This document shows positions 34,043 through 44,328 of a stretch of DNA of 64,000 nucleotides, in pieces. This DNA is from Floccularia luteovirens (taxonomy: Eukaryota; Basidiomycota; Agaricomycetes; Agaricales; Squamanitaceae). Below the pieces are notes generated by a model that ran no database searches, was not told the origin of the DNA, and saw only the letters and a list, made by a program, of their open reading frames with translations. Made by a program: the position numbers and the translations under genes. The DNA lies in NCBI GenBank assembly GCA_009739215.1, contig VSJF01000002.1, forward strand, positions 2,914,001 to 2,978,000, read 5' to 3'. Numbering within the stretch: the first letter of the stretch is position 1; each line of letters starts with the position of its first letter.

Positions 34043-35280
34043 ATGTTTTCTGTTATTCTCAAGTACCTCGCTCTCTTGATTTTCGCCGCAGTCACTAGTA
34101 CCAATGCTGCGGTGGGCTCGTTGGAGCAGATTACGAGTTTTGGTTCGAACCCAACAAATGTTGGGATGTTCTTGTATCGCCCAGAGGGCATTGTTTCCAA
34201 CCCTGCTCTTATTGTGGCGATACATTATTGCACAGGGACGGCTCAGGCGTACTTTACGGGGACAGACTATGCGAATCTCGCAGATCGCTTGAAGAACTTC
34301 ATTGTGATTTATCCGAATGCGCCAGATAGTGGAGGTTGCTGGGATGTACATACTAATGAGACGCTCACACACAATGCTGGTGGGGATTCGCTTGGGATTG
34401 TGTCGATGGTTCGATTTGCTATTGCGAACTATGGTGTGGACGCATCGCGAGTTTTTATGACAGGAACTTCATCTGGTGCTATGATGACCAATGTACTTGC
34501 GGGAGCATACCCCGATGTATTCAATGCAGGCGCTGCTTTTGCTGGTGTCCCATATGGCTGCTTTGGAGGTCCTGATAGTGTGGAATACTCCCTGTGCTAC
34601 GGGAGTTACCACAAAGACGGCACAAGAATGGGTAACGAAAATGTCTGTTACGTGATTCTACATTTTTGTGTTAACACTATGTCAGGGCGATTTGGTGCGG
34701 TCTGGATACCCTGGCTACACTGGTACAAGACCTAAATTACAAATTTGGCAGGGAACACTGTGAGTTATAGTTTTCTGTGCATTTCCCTATCCAATTGACT
34801 ATGAATACCGCAGTGATGCTATCTTAGACTACCATAACTTTGGCGAAGCTATAAAGCAGTGGACAAATGTATTCGGTTATAACACAAACCCCATCGCAAT
34901 AGCATCAAATTCACCGCTCTCTAACTGGACACGCTCATACTATGGACCCAAATTTCAAGCAATCAGTGCCGATGGTGTAGACCATGACATCCCAGTACAG
35001 GCCAATGATGTGCTCAATTGGTTCGGTTTGACAGGTGGTCCAATTGTTGACCCATTCCCTCCAAATGAACCTACGAATCCTCGAAGTGGTCCTCAGCCTC
35101 ACTGGGAACAATGTGGTGGGTACGTTTTGAATGCTATTTTCCTTGGTAAACAAGGTGTCCTGAACCTGTTTATCTGATCTTATAGTCTCGACTGGACTGG
35201 CCCAACTACTTGTGCGTCGCCGTACACATGCCAAGTAGTAAATCAGTACCGCTCTCAGGTTGGTACCTGTGTAGATGTTT
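34043..35280 (+). pseudogene. CE1-CBM1 esterase copy 3, broken
   Basis: The same five-exon plan is visible: exon 1 34043-34631, exon 2 34686-34759, exon 3 34814-35119, exon 4 from 35186. Exon 1 is 589 nt against 582 in the other copies: two extra codons in the signal region plus one extra base. That base lies in GATAGTGTGG near 34575 (GATATGTGG in copy 2), shifting the frame before the TATC-block, so translation would stop early although [10 protein letters not shown] upstream is intact. Downstream exons still read well (LDAILDYHNFGEA, HWEQCGG, LDWTGPTTCASPYTCQVVNQ), but the last 9-nt exon has lost its AG acceptor and stop. Two independent lesions suggest real loss of function. Confidence 0.75.
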
Positions 35281-35469
35281 CACGCCAATGCCCCTTGACA
35301 AAGCTTCATATTGCTTGCGATCTGGCTTGGAGATAAGTGAATTGATAAAACTGGACAGCAGTGGTTGTAATCTCATGGCAGACTTTTGATTATTACTACA
35401 CCAAAACAATAAATTACTTGTAAAGGCTAGCTTTTGATGACGACATCGTGAAATCAATTTAGTAGGGTA
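35281..35469. other. Convergent spacer
   Basis: Spacer between the broken esterase copy and the glutaredoxin stop codon on the other strand; no feature seen. Confidence 0.4.
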
Positions 35470-36266
35470 TCATGCTAGAACCCCAGCTTTTCTGAGAAGC
35501 TCTGGGAGAACATTGTTCATATGCAACTGTTGTAGATCATCAGAGCCTCCAATTGACTCTCCATTCAAGAGGATATTCGGAAATGTGGCTCGACCAGTGA
35601 TCCGTCCTAGTAAAGTTTTAATAATATGTTGATCGTCTAACCATCGTGAAAAGTGAGTATAAAAAGTTATATCATTCTGTATTGTTCTGACCTCGCAAAT
35701 CAACTTCTATAATTTTTGGTGGGGGTTGGATATTGTATGATGCAAGAAGCTCTTTAGCTTTCTTCGAGTACCTTTACAAAGAGAGTGTGTGTAAGTTGAC
35801 CACTTTCAAACTAAAATTAGGAGCCATGACTGACGGGCAATATGTCTATGCAATATTTGGTAATCACGTTTGGAAATGGGTTATGATATCAAAAAATACC
35901 TTGCTGAAGACAACGACTGGGTATTTCTTATTCAAGGATCTAATCTCCTTGCGCCAGTTGAGTTCTGTTTTGCCTGCCGCATAGATACTCATGGGCATTG
36001 GCGACTCTGGGTTAATATCATCGACAGAGTTAAGGAGATATTGTGGTTCTGATTTCCGTGTCACTAAGTGCAACAGGCCATAAACTTCTTTGATGTCAGT
36101 CGCTGGCTGTATGAAGATATTGACGATTGAAAACTAAAAGTATAGAGTAGGAATCACTTACTTCCCATGGTGCCACCACATACACAATGAATCCCAGGAA
36201 AAGACAAATGCACAGAGCAAAGAGCCGACGACGGCGTAATAGGACTGTAGGTTGGGTTGAGGCCAT
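35470..36266 (-). CDS. Membrane-anchored monothiol glutaredoxin (Grx6/7-like)
   Basis: Glutaredoxin expected in the early secretory pathway, like yeast Grx6/Grx7. Five exons: 36266-36162, 36133-35900, 35845-35835 (11 nt), 35771-35692, 35636-35470; total 198 residues, all in frame. The start MASTQPTVLLRRRRLFALCI gives a basic cytosolic end and a signal anchor (LFALCICLFLGFIVYVV, about residues 15-31). After a luminal spacer the glutaredoxin fold begins at KYPVVVFSK; the 11-nt exon supplies TYC and two bases of the proline codon, making TYCPYSKKAKELL with active site CPYS, as in yeast Grx7. GRATFPNILLNGESIGGSDD holds the cis-proline and GSDD glutathione-binding motifs. It shares a 188-bp divergent promoter with the HAD phosphatase gene. 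An ORF starting upstream at 36358 is in another frame and is not used. Confidence 0.9.
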
Positions 36267-36454
36267 GAGTATCCGTCACTAGTAGACACGTCGGTCCAAT
36301 TGAACGCGTCTGCCAGCTGCAAAGTTGTTCCTGGGAATTTATATTTATATAGCGGCATACCGGACCGCCTCCGTTAAGCCAAGGCTTAACCAAGTTTTTC
36401 GAAAATCGAAATCAAAGTTCACCATCTACCAGGTGGAAAAACAAAGGTTTGATT
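36267..36454. promoter_or_regulatory. Divergent promoter, glutaredoxin and HAD phosphatase
   Basis: 188 bases between the two start codons. TATATTTATAAAT-type sequence near 36339-36349 is AT-rich, but no single clear TATA box is assignable to either gene. Confidence 0.45.
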
Positions 36455-37458
36455 ATGGTCATCCCTGCACCTCGAAAAATCGAATATGTTTTGTTCGATA
36501 TGGATGGCGCGTATTCCCTCTTTCAAAACTTTTGTTATGTATACTGACGAGATCAGTTTTATGATAATAGGGTTGATGATTGATTCAGAAAGAGTTTATA
36601 CAGAAGTAACGAGTTAGTCTTTCGTGATTTTCGTGATCGAAAACATCCATAATCCTTCAACTATTATTGATAGATAGGATCCTTGGAAAATATGGCAAGG
36701 AGATGACATGGGAGATGAAAGCGGGATGTATGGGTAAACGTTTGTAGCAGTCTTAATATATACCATTATTACTCTTGATTAACTATAGATCTATATAGCG
36801 GAACGAGAGGCTGCAGTCCACCTTCTCTCTTTCTTTCCAGACATCCCACTAGACATCACCACATATCTACGAGAACGTAATATAATGCAAGACTTAATCT
36901 GGCCGACTGTACCTCTACTCCCTGGAGTGCGCAAACTGGTATTTCATCTCAAGAAACACGGTATACCTATCGCTGTCGCCACCGGATCTCGTCGCGAGAA
37001 ATATGAATTAAAAACTGCCCATTTGCAAGAAGTATTTGAGTGCTTTGATGGGAAGGTTGTATGTGGTAATGATACAAAATATGGTATGCGCGGTAAACCT
37101 GCACCCGACATATTTTTGGTTGCGGCGAGAGAGATGTTGGGACGGGATGTGGGTCCTTTAGAGGAGCCGGTCAGTGAAGCGCAAAAGGAGCAACGCAGTA
37201 AAGGACTTGTATTTGAAGATGGACTACCAGGCATGCAAGCTGGAAAAAGAGCCGGCATGGCAGGTGTGTTTCTTCTCTCGCGATCAGGTCCATGCACCTA
37301 TGGTGATGTTCTCGTTCTTTTTAGTTGTTTGGATACCCGACGCTGGCTTGCTCGACGTGAATTATTCCGGCGAAGAAAAGGCAGATCAGATATTACCCTC
37401 TTTAGAGAACTTTTCCCCCGAAGATTGGGGTTTACCTCCATATGATTCTGAATCATGA
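36455..37458 (+). CDS. HAD-superfamily phosphatase (pseudouridine-5'-phosphatase-like)
   Basis: Haloacid dehalogenase-type phosphatase, closest by motif to the HDHD1/DOG2-like group that dephosphorylates small phosphosugars or nucleotides. Five exons: 36455-36506, 36571-36612, 36674-36733, 36799-37263, 37325-37458, all in frame. Motif I is FDMDGLMIDSE, split by intron 1; motif II is VATGSRREKYE; motif III/IV is GKPAPDIFLVAA and FEDGLPGMQAG. The cap reads TEVTNRILGKYGKEMTWEMK. Intron 1 begins GC instead of GT (G-GCGCGT...ATAG). The C-terminus GLLDVNYSGEEKADQIL and ENFSPEDWGLPPY is typical of fungal members. Substrate not determinable here. Confidence 0.88.
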
Positions 37459-37679
37459 TATGCTGTAGTTTTTCTCTCGATCTCACATAAAACTAGAGGT
37501 TGGAGTAGAAAGAAACTTGATTGTTTGGGGGAGGTTCTAGTATACACTGTGTATATGGTTAAACATACAAGCAGATCCAGAAATCTAAGATACATTCGAA
37601 AAAATAAAGAGAAAATAGAGAAAAAAAATAAATTAAAGATAAATTAAGAATAGATGTCATGCCGCTCGAAATCCATCTA

Positions 37680-40454
37680 TCAAGTAGTAGCAACCCTAAA
37701 GAGACCTTTCGGAATCGCGCTAACTCTCTTCGCCTGGCTAGGTGCTTGGCTCTGCGAAACTGTGGATGAAGCCCCTCCAGATCTCAGACGGGCAAACTGA
37801 GCTGGAATGCGGGATACACGGGAAAGCACAGTGCGGGGCTTTGAAGCAACAGTAGCAGGGGGAGAAGCGGGTGGAGTAACCGGGACAGTAGCCGAATCCG
37901 GAGCAATATCAGGAGCAGGAATGCTGCTGATACGAAGAGGTGACGGGGCAACCTTCTTGGTGATACGAAGGGGCTCCGTTACCTTTGGACTAGGACGAGG
38001 CGTTACTGGGGTCTTGACTGCTTGAGGTGTTGCTGGGGTAATCTTGATAGATGGCTCCGCGGCTTTGACAATATTGTTAATCTGAGCGTGTGACGCTGAG
38101 CTTTTATGTTTTATATTATTGCTAGGTGTTCTGGGTATATGTATAGAAGTTTGTGCGTTCGTCCTGACGGGGGAAACAGCAGGTCGGCGGCGGAGGGACT
38201 GGGGAGGTGTGGGTAACTTCTGAACCATGGTAGTTGGGGAGCTGACTTTCGAAAAAGAGATGGAGGACTGGAGGACAGAGTGGATGGAGGGCATGACCTT
38301 CTTAGAAGGTGTGATAGGGTTTGATAATGATCGCCCTTTAGTCGAGATGGGGAGTTTGGACTTAACTGTAGAAGACTCCACAATGGCAACGAGTGATTTA
38401 CGTGTGGGAGTCACATGCTGCTCGACGATGATAGGATAGAATTGAGGCTTGGTCCCATATTTAGGAGTAGGAGTAGATTGGTCGTCTTCGCCTTCATAAA
38501 CAGACTCATCTTCACTGTCAGTCATCTCAAGAGAACCAAGAGAATCGGAGCTGAATGCGGCGCAGATTCGTTCAAGCGAAAGAAGAGCCTGAGACATTTC
38601 GAGAGCATCCTTCGTCTCCTCGGTAGTTGCAGGAGCTGGGGAGGTTTCTTGGTTGTTATCTTCCTTGAGAATGTCGAGTAAGGCCTTTTCCTTCGATTGA
38701 ACAGAAAGGAAGGGGTCTGCGGAAAAGCGGGAGGGAGATGATAATGAGCTCTTTGGCGAGCTTTGAGGAGCCTAGAGATATGCGTCATATTAGAAAAAAT
38801 GTAACAATTAAAGTAAGTTCAACATACAGAAAATCTGTGATTGCTAAGAATTACTGCCCGTCGCTTTCCTAGATCTTTCGCCGAGGGCTTTACACTTTGC
38901 ACTTTAGGTGAAGCCAAAGATCTTGGAAGTCGGGAAATAGCGCCTTTGAGATTCAAAGGTGAAACAGTAGGACTGGAGGCTTTAGTTTGTCCAATGGCCT
39001 TGGGAGTTGCTAGAGATTTAAGAGGAGACGCAGATCTAAGGACAGGTTTGCCTTTGATTGTTGGAGGAGTACTTAAGACAGGACTTGAAGGAACTTTGGA
39101 AGTGACGGTAGGCTTGGGGGAAGGTTTCACAACCTTGGGAGCAGGCACAGGCTTGATACTAGAGATAACCTTTGGCTTTGGAGTAAGTTCAGACCTTTTG
39201 ACCTTTAAAGGACTCGCAGGAATCTTAGAGATCGAAGTTGCTTTGAGTTCTCGAGAGCTTCGGATAATTTGTCTCTTCTGTACTGGCCTGTTGATATCGA
39301 CAGTTGCAAGGGCAGGACGAGATGCGACTGGAAGAGGTTTGACTTGTTCCTCGACGGGTTTGCAGATAGGCTCGGGTACGTCAACATGAGCAACAGGAAC
39401 CGAGAGAACATCTGGGGAAGAGACAATGGCAACTACCTGAGAGGAGACAAGAGGTTCAGCTGAGACTTCAAGTACAGAAGCGCGTTCCCTAGGAGTGTAG
39501 ATTACTGGAGAGATACCAACATCGAGTGACTTATCGAGCATTTCCTGTCTTTCTTCCGCAGTTGAGGTAAGTTTGGGAGGCTCTTCACCTCTTTCTAGAC
39601 AACCCATGAGAGTATTGATTCCAAGAGAGTCTGAGGACTGATTGTTGGACAAGATATCAGAGAGCGCCGAAGACGAAGGAGTCACGATGTCAGCGTGGTT
39701 GGGGACGGTTTGTGCTTGTTGCTTCCAGAATTTGGCAACCTTCTTGGTACTCCTGAGATCTTTCCTAGCCTTAAGGGTATGGTTGATAGCAGAGATATAG
39801 TTGTCAGGTGTGCGTGGGCCAACGATAGCGGGAATGATCCTAGCCCAGGAAGAATCGCGTTTACCTGCAGCCTTCTTGATGGCGTCGATAAGGGCGTCGT
39901 CGGCATTCATTCCGTCGTGCATAGATTCAACTGCGCGGTGTAAGACAGGCTCGTCAAGCTTGATATCAACCATACATTCGATAAAACGTTCGGCCTGGAA
40001 GAGCTTCATAGTTTGGAACTCGATCTTCTGTTCATCAAGTTGACAGGTGCTGACGAGAAGCTTCAAGATCAAACCTCGCCATGAAAAGATCGGTTTTAAG
40101 AGTCGAGATCTCTTGTTCCTTGACCTGAGTGCCTGCCTTCAAGGCTGCGACCTCGGCTTCCAGGGCGAGAATGCGATGTTGGCAGAGAGTAAGCTTAGTC
40201 TTCAAGGCGTTGCTAGACGTGTGGACCATTTGACTATCTTTGGGAGCTTGAGAGCCAGAGTCAGGGACACCCTCAGAAGCAGGAAGGGCCTTGGCTGACA
40301 AGTCAACATTGAGAACCAACTCCGCGATATTGGGCATCGACATGAAGCGTGGCAAGGTGTTGAAAGAACCGAACACTGAGCTCATGACGTCGCCCTGTAC
40401 TAAGACAGGGCGGCGCACGATAGAGGCCGTGTTGGAGAAGTGAGATATCATCAT
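37680..40454 (-). CDS. Large Ser/Pro/Lys-rich protein with N-terminal coiled coil, 884 aa, unknown
   Basis: Three exons: 40454-40125, 40060-38828, 38771-37680; the 64-nt and 56-nt introns keep frame, giving 884 residues. Residues about 75-110 are helical and heptad-like (KTKLTLCQHRILALEAEVAA). About residues 115-230 form the only globular-looking part (QAERFIECMVDIKLDEPVLH, KKAAGKRDSSWARIIPAIVG, KKVAKFWKQQAQ). The remainder, over 600 residues, is low complexity with repeated S/T-P, KPxP and IPASP motifs and a high pI, similar in composition to microtubule-associated or cell-cycle phosphoproteins, but I cannot name a family. The first intron could be disputed: without it the upstream frame runs to a nearby stop. 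It shares a 293-bp divergent promoter with the BAX-inhibitor gene. Confidence 0.72.
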
Positions 40455-40747
40455 GAGCAAGACACTAGGTTATGCCCAGATGGAAGTGATGGTTGAGCTT
40501 TGGTGGTTGTAGAATATACGATATAATACGATGATAGTGAAAGTAGTAGGTAAAGAAGGGAATAACGGAACGCATGCTTTTATTTCTTGGTTAATAGTGG
40601 CTGACATTGACGAGATTTATGTGAAGAAGCAATGTGCGTCCCTAGTGGCGGTGCATACTATTCTTAGAAACTATGATTAGTCATCGCTGATGTTTTTGAT
40701 TCATTGTGCTACACTGCTTCGTAATTCTATCTTTCTTTCAAACTACC

Positions 40748-42085
40748 ATGAGCAACTACCCACTTCCCCCTCCTTCCTACGTATCTTCGCCCTCTAATCC
40801 AAAACCCAACTATCATGCTACAGACGATGTCAATGAACCCTTGTTAGCAAGTTCCAGTCGTAGCCCCAACCGTAGTGGACCTGGAGCATTTTACGACCAA
40901 CCAGAGCAGGGCGATTTGCCCGATGACTTCAAGGTGCGTTACTCTACCAATGTTTGTATGGCCAAGTCGTGATATTTGGAATATAGTACGGGGTGTCTGT
41001 GTCTGAGAGTTCACCCGAAATTCGCAACGCATTTGTCCGCAAAGTCTATACTATCCTTTGTGCGTTTCCTCGTATTCTGACCTTGGTTTCCAATGCTGAC
41101 TTGTTTTTTGTGTCAAGTAACTCAAATTGTACGTGTTGATTTCCTCTTGACTCATGCTGTCAAAGTTAAATGACTCTGCCGCAGTTTGCAACCTGTGTCG
41201 TTGGCGGTTTCATCTCCCAATCTCCATCGGCCATATTTTGGGTCCAGACACAGTATGTATTATCAAGACAGCCTACTGTCATGTGCTCACACAGCCTACA
41301 GTATCTGGTCTTTCTATGTTCCACTCTTCGGAACTTTGATCAACCTTGGTCTTCTCTACTGGAAACGTCATAGCCATCCATGGAACTTTGTACTCCTATC
41401 AACTTTCACGCTGATGGAAGCCTTTACTCTTGGTGTCGTCGTCGCTTTCTACGACACTACGATCGTGTTACAGGCCCTGTACGTATTGACATTACATCTC
41501 AGTTACAAACACTCAAACTTCACTGTCTCGTAGATTCATCACCCTTGGTGTCTTCATCGGGTTAACTTTGTTCACTTTCCAATCAAAGGTAGTTTTCCTC
41601 TATTAGTCCATACCTTCAGCTTATTCATCTTATTTGCGCGTATAGTATGACTTTTCTGGGATGGGTCCTTTCTTGTTCGGCGCCTTGATTGCTTTATGTA
41701 AGTTTGTCATAGTCATATTGGGAATCTCCTCTTAATTGTCGCTTAGGTATGACCGGACTGGTCGGAATCTTCATCCCATTCGGCCGCACGATGGACCTTA
41801 TTTACGCTATCGGGGGATGCCTCATTTTCAGTGGATATATCGTCTATGATACATATATCATAAACAAGAGGTTGTCCCCTGATGAATTCATCATGGGCGC
41901 TATCAGTCTTTACCTTGAGTATGTGGCTTGGGTTGATCACTTTAATACCGGCTTCTAACGTTTCTCCCCACTTAGCTTCATCAATCTTTGTGCGTTTTAT
42001 ATGCTTTCAAAATTTGTATGTGCTAATGACTTTTCTCGTAGTCATCAATATCCTTCGCCTTTTGAACAACTTACAAGAACGGTAA
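40748..42085 (+). CDS. BAX inhibitor-1 / LFG family membrane protein
   Basis: Multi-pass membrane protein of the TMBIM family, which in other eukaryotes acts as an ER/Golgi/vacuole calcium leak and survival factor. Ten exons: 40748-40933, 40987-41059, 41118-41128 (11 nt), 41185-41252, 41302-41478, 41534-41588, 41646-41697, 41747-41918, 41976-41989 (14 nt), 42042-42085, closing to 283 residues. The N-terminus is Pro/Ser-rich and cytosolic. Family landmarks: SSPEIRNAFVRKVYTILLTQ, FATCVVGGFISQSPSA, WSFYVPLFGTLINLGLLYW, LMEAFTLGVVVAFYD, TFQSKYDFSGMGPFLFG, the GxxIFSGYIVYDTYIINKRL pore region, and the terminal DFINLFINILRLLNNLQER. All seven helices are accounted for. Confidence 0.93.
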
Positions 42086-42504
42086 TTTCCCATCGATGGT
42101 TCGATGGGACCAGATCTTTTCTCTGGTATAAACACGCGTGCGGCTAAATACGTTACTCTTGAAGCTTGGAAATGTATCTTTATGCTATCAAATTTGAGAA
42201 AATATATATCAAGGACTGATGTACTGCTGAATTGAAATACGTACTTGTGCCATTACGTCCTAACAGAAACTTCTGAAATGAAAGGTTCTCAGTTCAGGGC
42301 TCTACTGTACTTATGTAGATCTCTACACAAAGATACAGGAACCAGCATCGTGACAATGTTTATTAACAGGGACCTTGCTTCCATTGAAGCGAATGCAGAT
42401 GAACCTAAGGCGAGGCCGTCGAACGTACACAAACACGAGATAGTTAGCAAAGCACTTGATGACCTGTTAAATCAAGGCTGGCTCACCTTCTTTCCAATAT
42501 TCCA
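42086..42504. other. Spacer with possible transposon-derived sequence
   Basis: A plus-strand frame at about 42281-42505 (RALLYLCRSLHKDTG, VHKHEIVSKALDDLLNQGWL) stays open up to the transposase remnant but in a different frame; it may be part of the same decayed element. No start or terminal repeat is visible. Confidence 0.35.
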
Positions 42505-43192
42505 ATGACACACCTTAAAGCAACGCCCTCCACTACCACACAGCTCGTCCCCCTTCTGATATCCCGATCTCTGCTCGATATCCAGCCCCAGACTGAGAAC
42601 GAGATAATACTCCTTGCAGCGCTTCAGGAGGCCCAGGCTGAACACGAAGCTCTGCAAAACCGAAATATCGAATTACAGTCTGCCAACTTTCTCAGCGAGG
42701 CGAACTGTGCAAAAGTGTGTGCACAGCTAGAGGCTCAAGATGACAAAAAAAAGATGGGAATGAAAAGCGTATTCGCTGGCAAGCCATGCTTGCTCTCAGG
42801 TGACGCGTTTGAGGAGCTGAGGAAGGAATATGAGAAACAGAAGAGAACAGATGATAGAATAAAGACAGACCATGAGAAATCCAGGGTGCTCTACCATGCT
42901 GCGAAGCTTGTATGGGATGGTGAGGTAGAACGGAAGGCTTTGGAGGCCCAAGAAGCTGAGAGATACCAGGAGGCGCTGGGAGTATGGGAGAAGGCAAAGG
43001 AGAAGGCTGCTGTTGTAACAAAAAGAGGACGACGACGCGCACCCCCATTCAAAACTGTCAGGCCTATAATGGGACCCGTCCCGAAAGCGACAGCCTAGCT
43101 GAAGCTTAAGGACTTCCTTAAGCATGTAAGCGGATCTCTGTCTTTATCAGCGCCTGGCAGCGAAGAGGATGGTCTTAACAGTGATGATGATT
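42505..43192 (+). mobile_element. C-terminal remnant of a pogo/Tigger-like DDE transposase
   Basis: The frame from 42505 encodes a coiled-coil, charged tail typical of basidiomycete CENP-B-type transposases: ALQNRNIELQSANFLSEANC, KKKMGMKSVFAGKPCLLSGD, FEELRKEYEKQKRTDDRIK, ALGVWEKAKEKAAVVTKRGR. An in-frame TAG at 43096-43098 is followed by 31 more codons ending ...SAPGSEEDGLNSDDD and TAA, the usual acidic end, so the element has a nonsense lesion. The helix-turn-helix and DDE parts are missing and I see no inverted repeats. The base composition is more GC-rich than the flanks. Confidence 0.65.
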
Positions 43193-44328
43193 AAGGTAAG
43201 GCAGGCTAATCTTAAGTCGTTTCGGATCACTTGCTGGTGCCGGGCCGTCACACGCGCTACACGCCCAGCAATATATTTGTTGCCTTGAATCCTGTACATA
43301 TACACTCTTAGCTAGTGTAGGTATTGTCTAATGCAAAATATATACCATGTTTGTTATGTTGTGAAGCGTAATGCCCAAAATTCAAACAGTTTATGTATAT
43401 GATGTCCTATCGGCTCAATTGTGCATAACTGTATACAATCTAACCCTTTCAAAACCTAGCTACGCCTAAGGCCTAATCCATCTACTCGGGAACGGCGATT
43501 AACTCCAACACCCACTTATCAGCAAAAGGCTGAATACATTGCTCTCCCCAAAAGAGAGTTCCTACCAAACGTTTTCCATATTTCCATGGTTTACGTTCTA
43601 AGTTTGATGATAACATGAATAAATACTCAAAATCAGTGGGGGACCGTTATATGAGCCACACACAAAAACGTACTTCCTCGTAGGGTATAGCAACTACCCT
43701 CGATTTCGACTTCTTGAGGGAATATGCTCGGAGTCATAGCAGTGGTGGTGGTGGAGGTGGATATATGCGCTATGAGGATCGTTTCTACTGCTTTCTAGTT
43801 TTGGACAAAATTTTTTTTTTTGGGTGGGAGGTTGACGTTGAGATGTTGAAGTTGGGATGATATGATATATAGCAAGTGGGTTTAGATTGCAGGTAGGATA
43901 TTTAGTATGATTAGAGATATATATAATACGAACGGTGATTTCATGCTGAAAGTTATAAAAAGCTGCTAGTTCGTTCATCGTGTGATTACTATATATTCTC
44001 TATAGATTAGCGAAGAGAGAAAATGGTTTTTCTCGAAGAATGAATGAAAACTGGGCTTACTGAGCTTGTTTGATGATCACCTGGACGACTGAGGGTGTTG
44101 ATATAAGATTATCTTGGGGAGGGTAAAATAGGAGGATAGCTTTATTGAGAGGTATGTAATATGGCATCAGAACCACGGTCATTGATGGGTTTTGTTTGAT
44201 CTCGGAGAACTGGGGGGTAACTTGATCAATGTTGGTACTTGGAGAAGTCTGAGTTCCATAAATAGCCATGAAGGTAAATTAATGCGGACGTTGACGGGTT
44301 TCTACATAAACAATTAAAAACCTTCTAG
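43193..44328. other. Intergenic
   Basis: Noncoding and AT-rich. One minus-strand ATG frame at 44269-44057 (70 codons, YGTQTSPSTNIDQVTPQFSE) lies just beyond the MDM31 stop codon and has no recognised homologue; it may be chance or a short gene. A GGTGGTGGTGG run is at about 43741. Confidence 0.35.

Noticed and set aside
36158..36358. ORF MPLYKYKFPGTTLQ as glutaredoxin N-terminus
   Set aside because: Different frame from the signal anchor MASTQPTVLLRRRRLF, which splices in frame to the rest.
40035..40140. Frameshift in the large Ser/Pro-rich protein
   Set aside because: A 64-nt GT-AG intron (40061-40124) explains the frame change without a lesion.
43741..43760. GGT-rich run as a functional repeat
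   Set aside because: Too short and imperfect to call a meaningful microsatellite.
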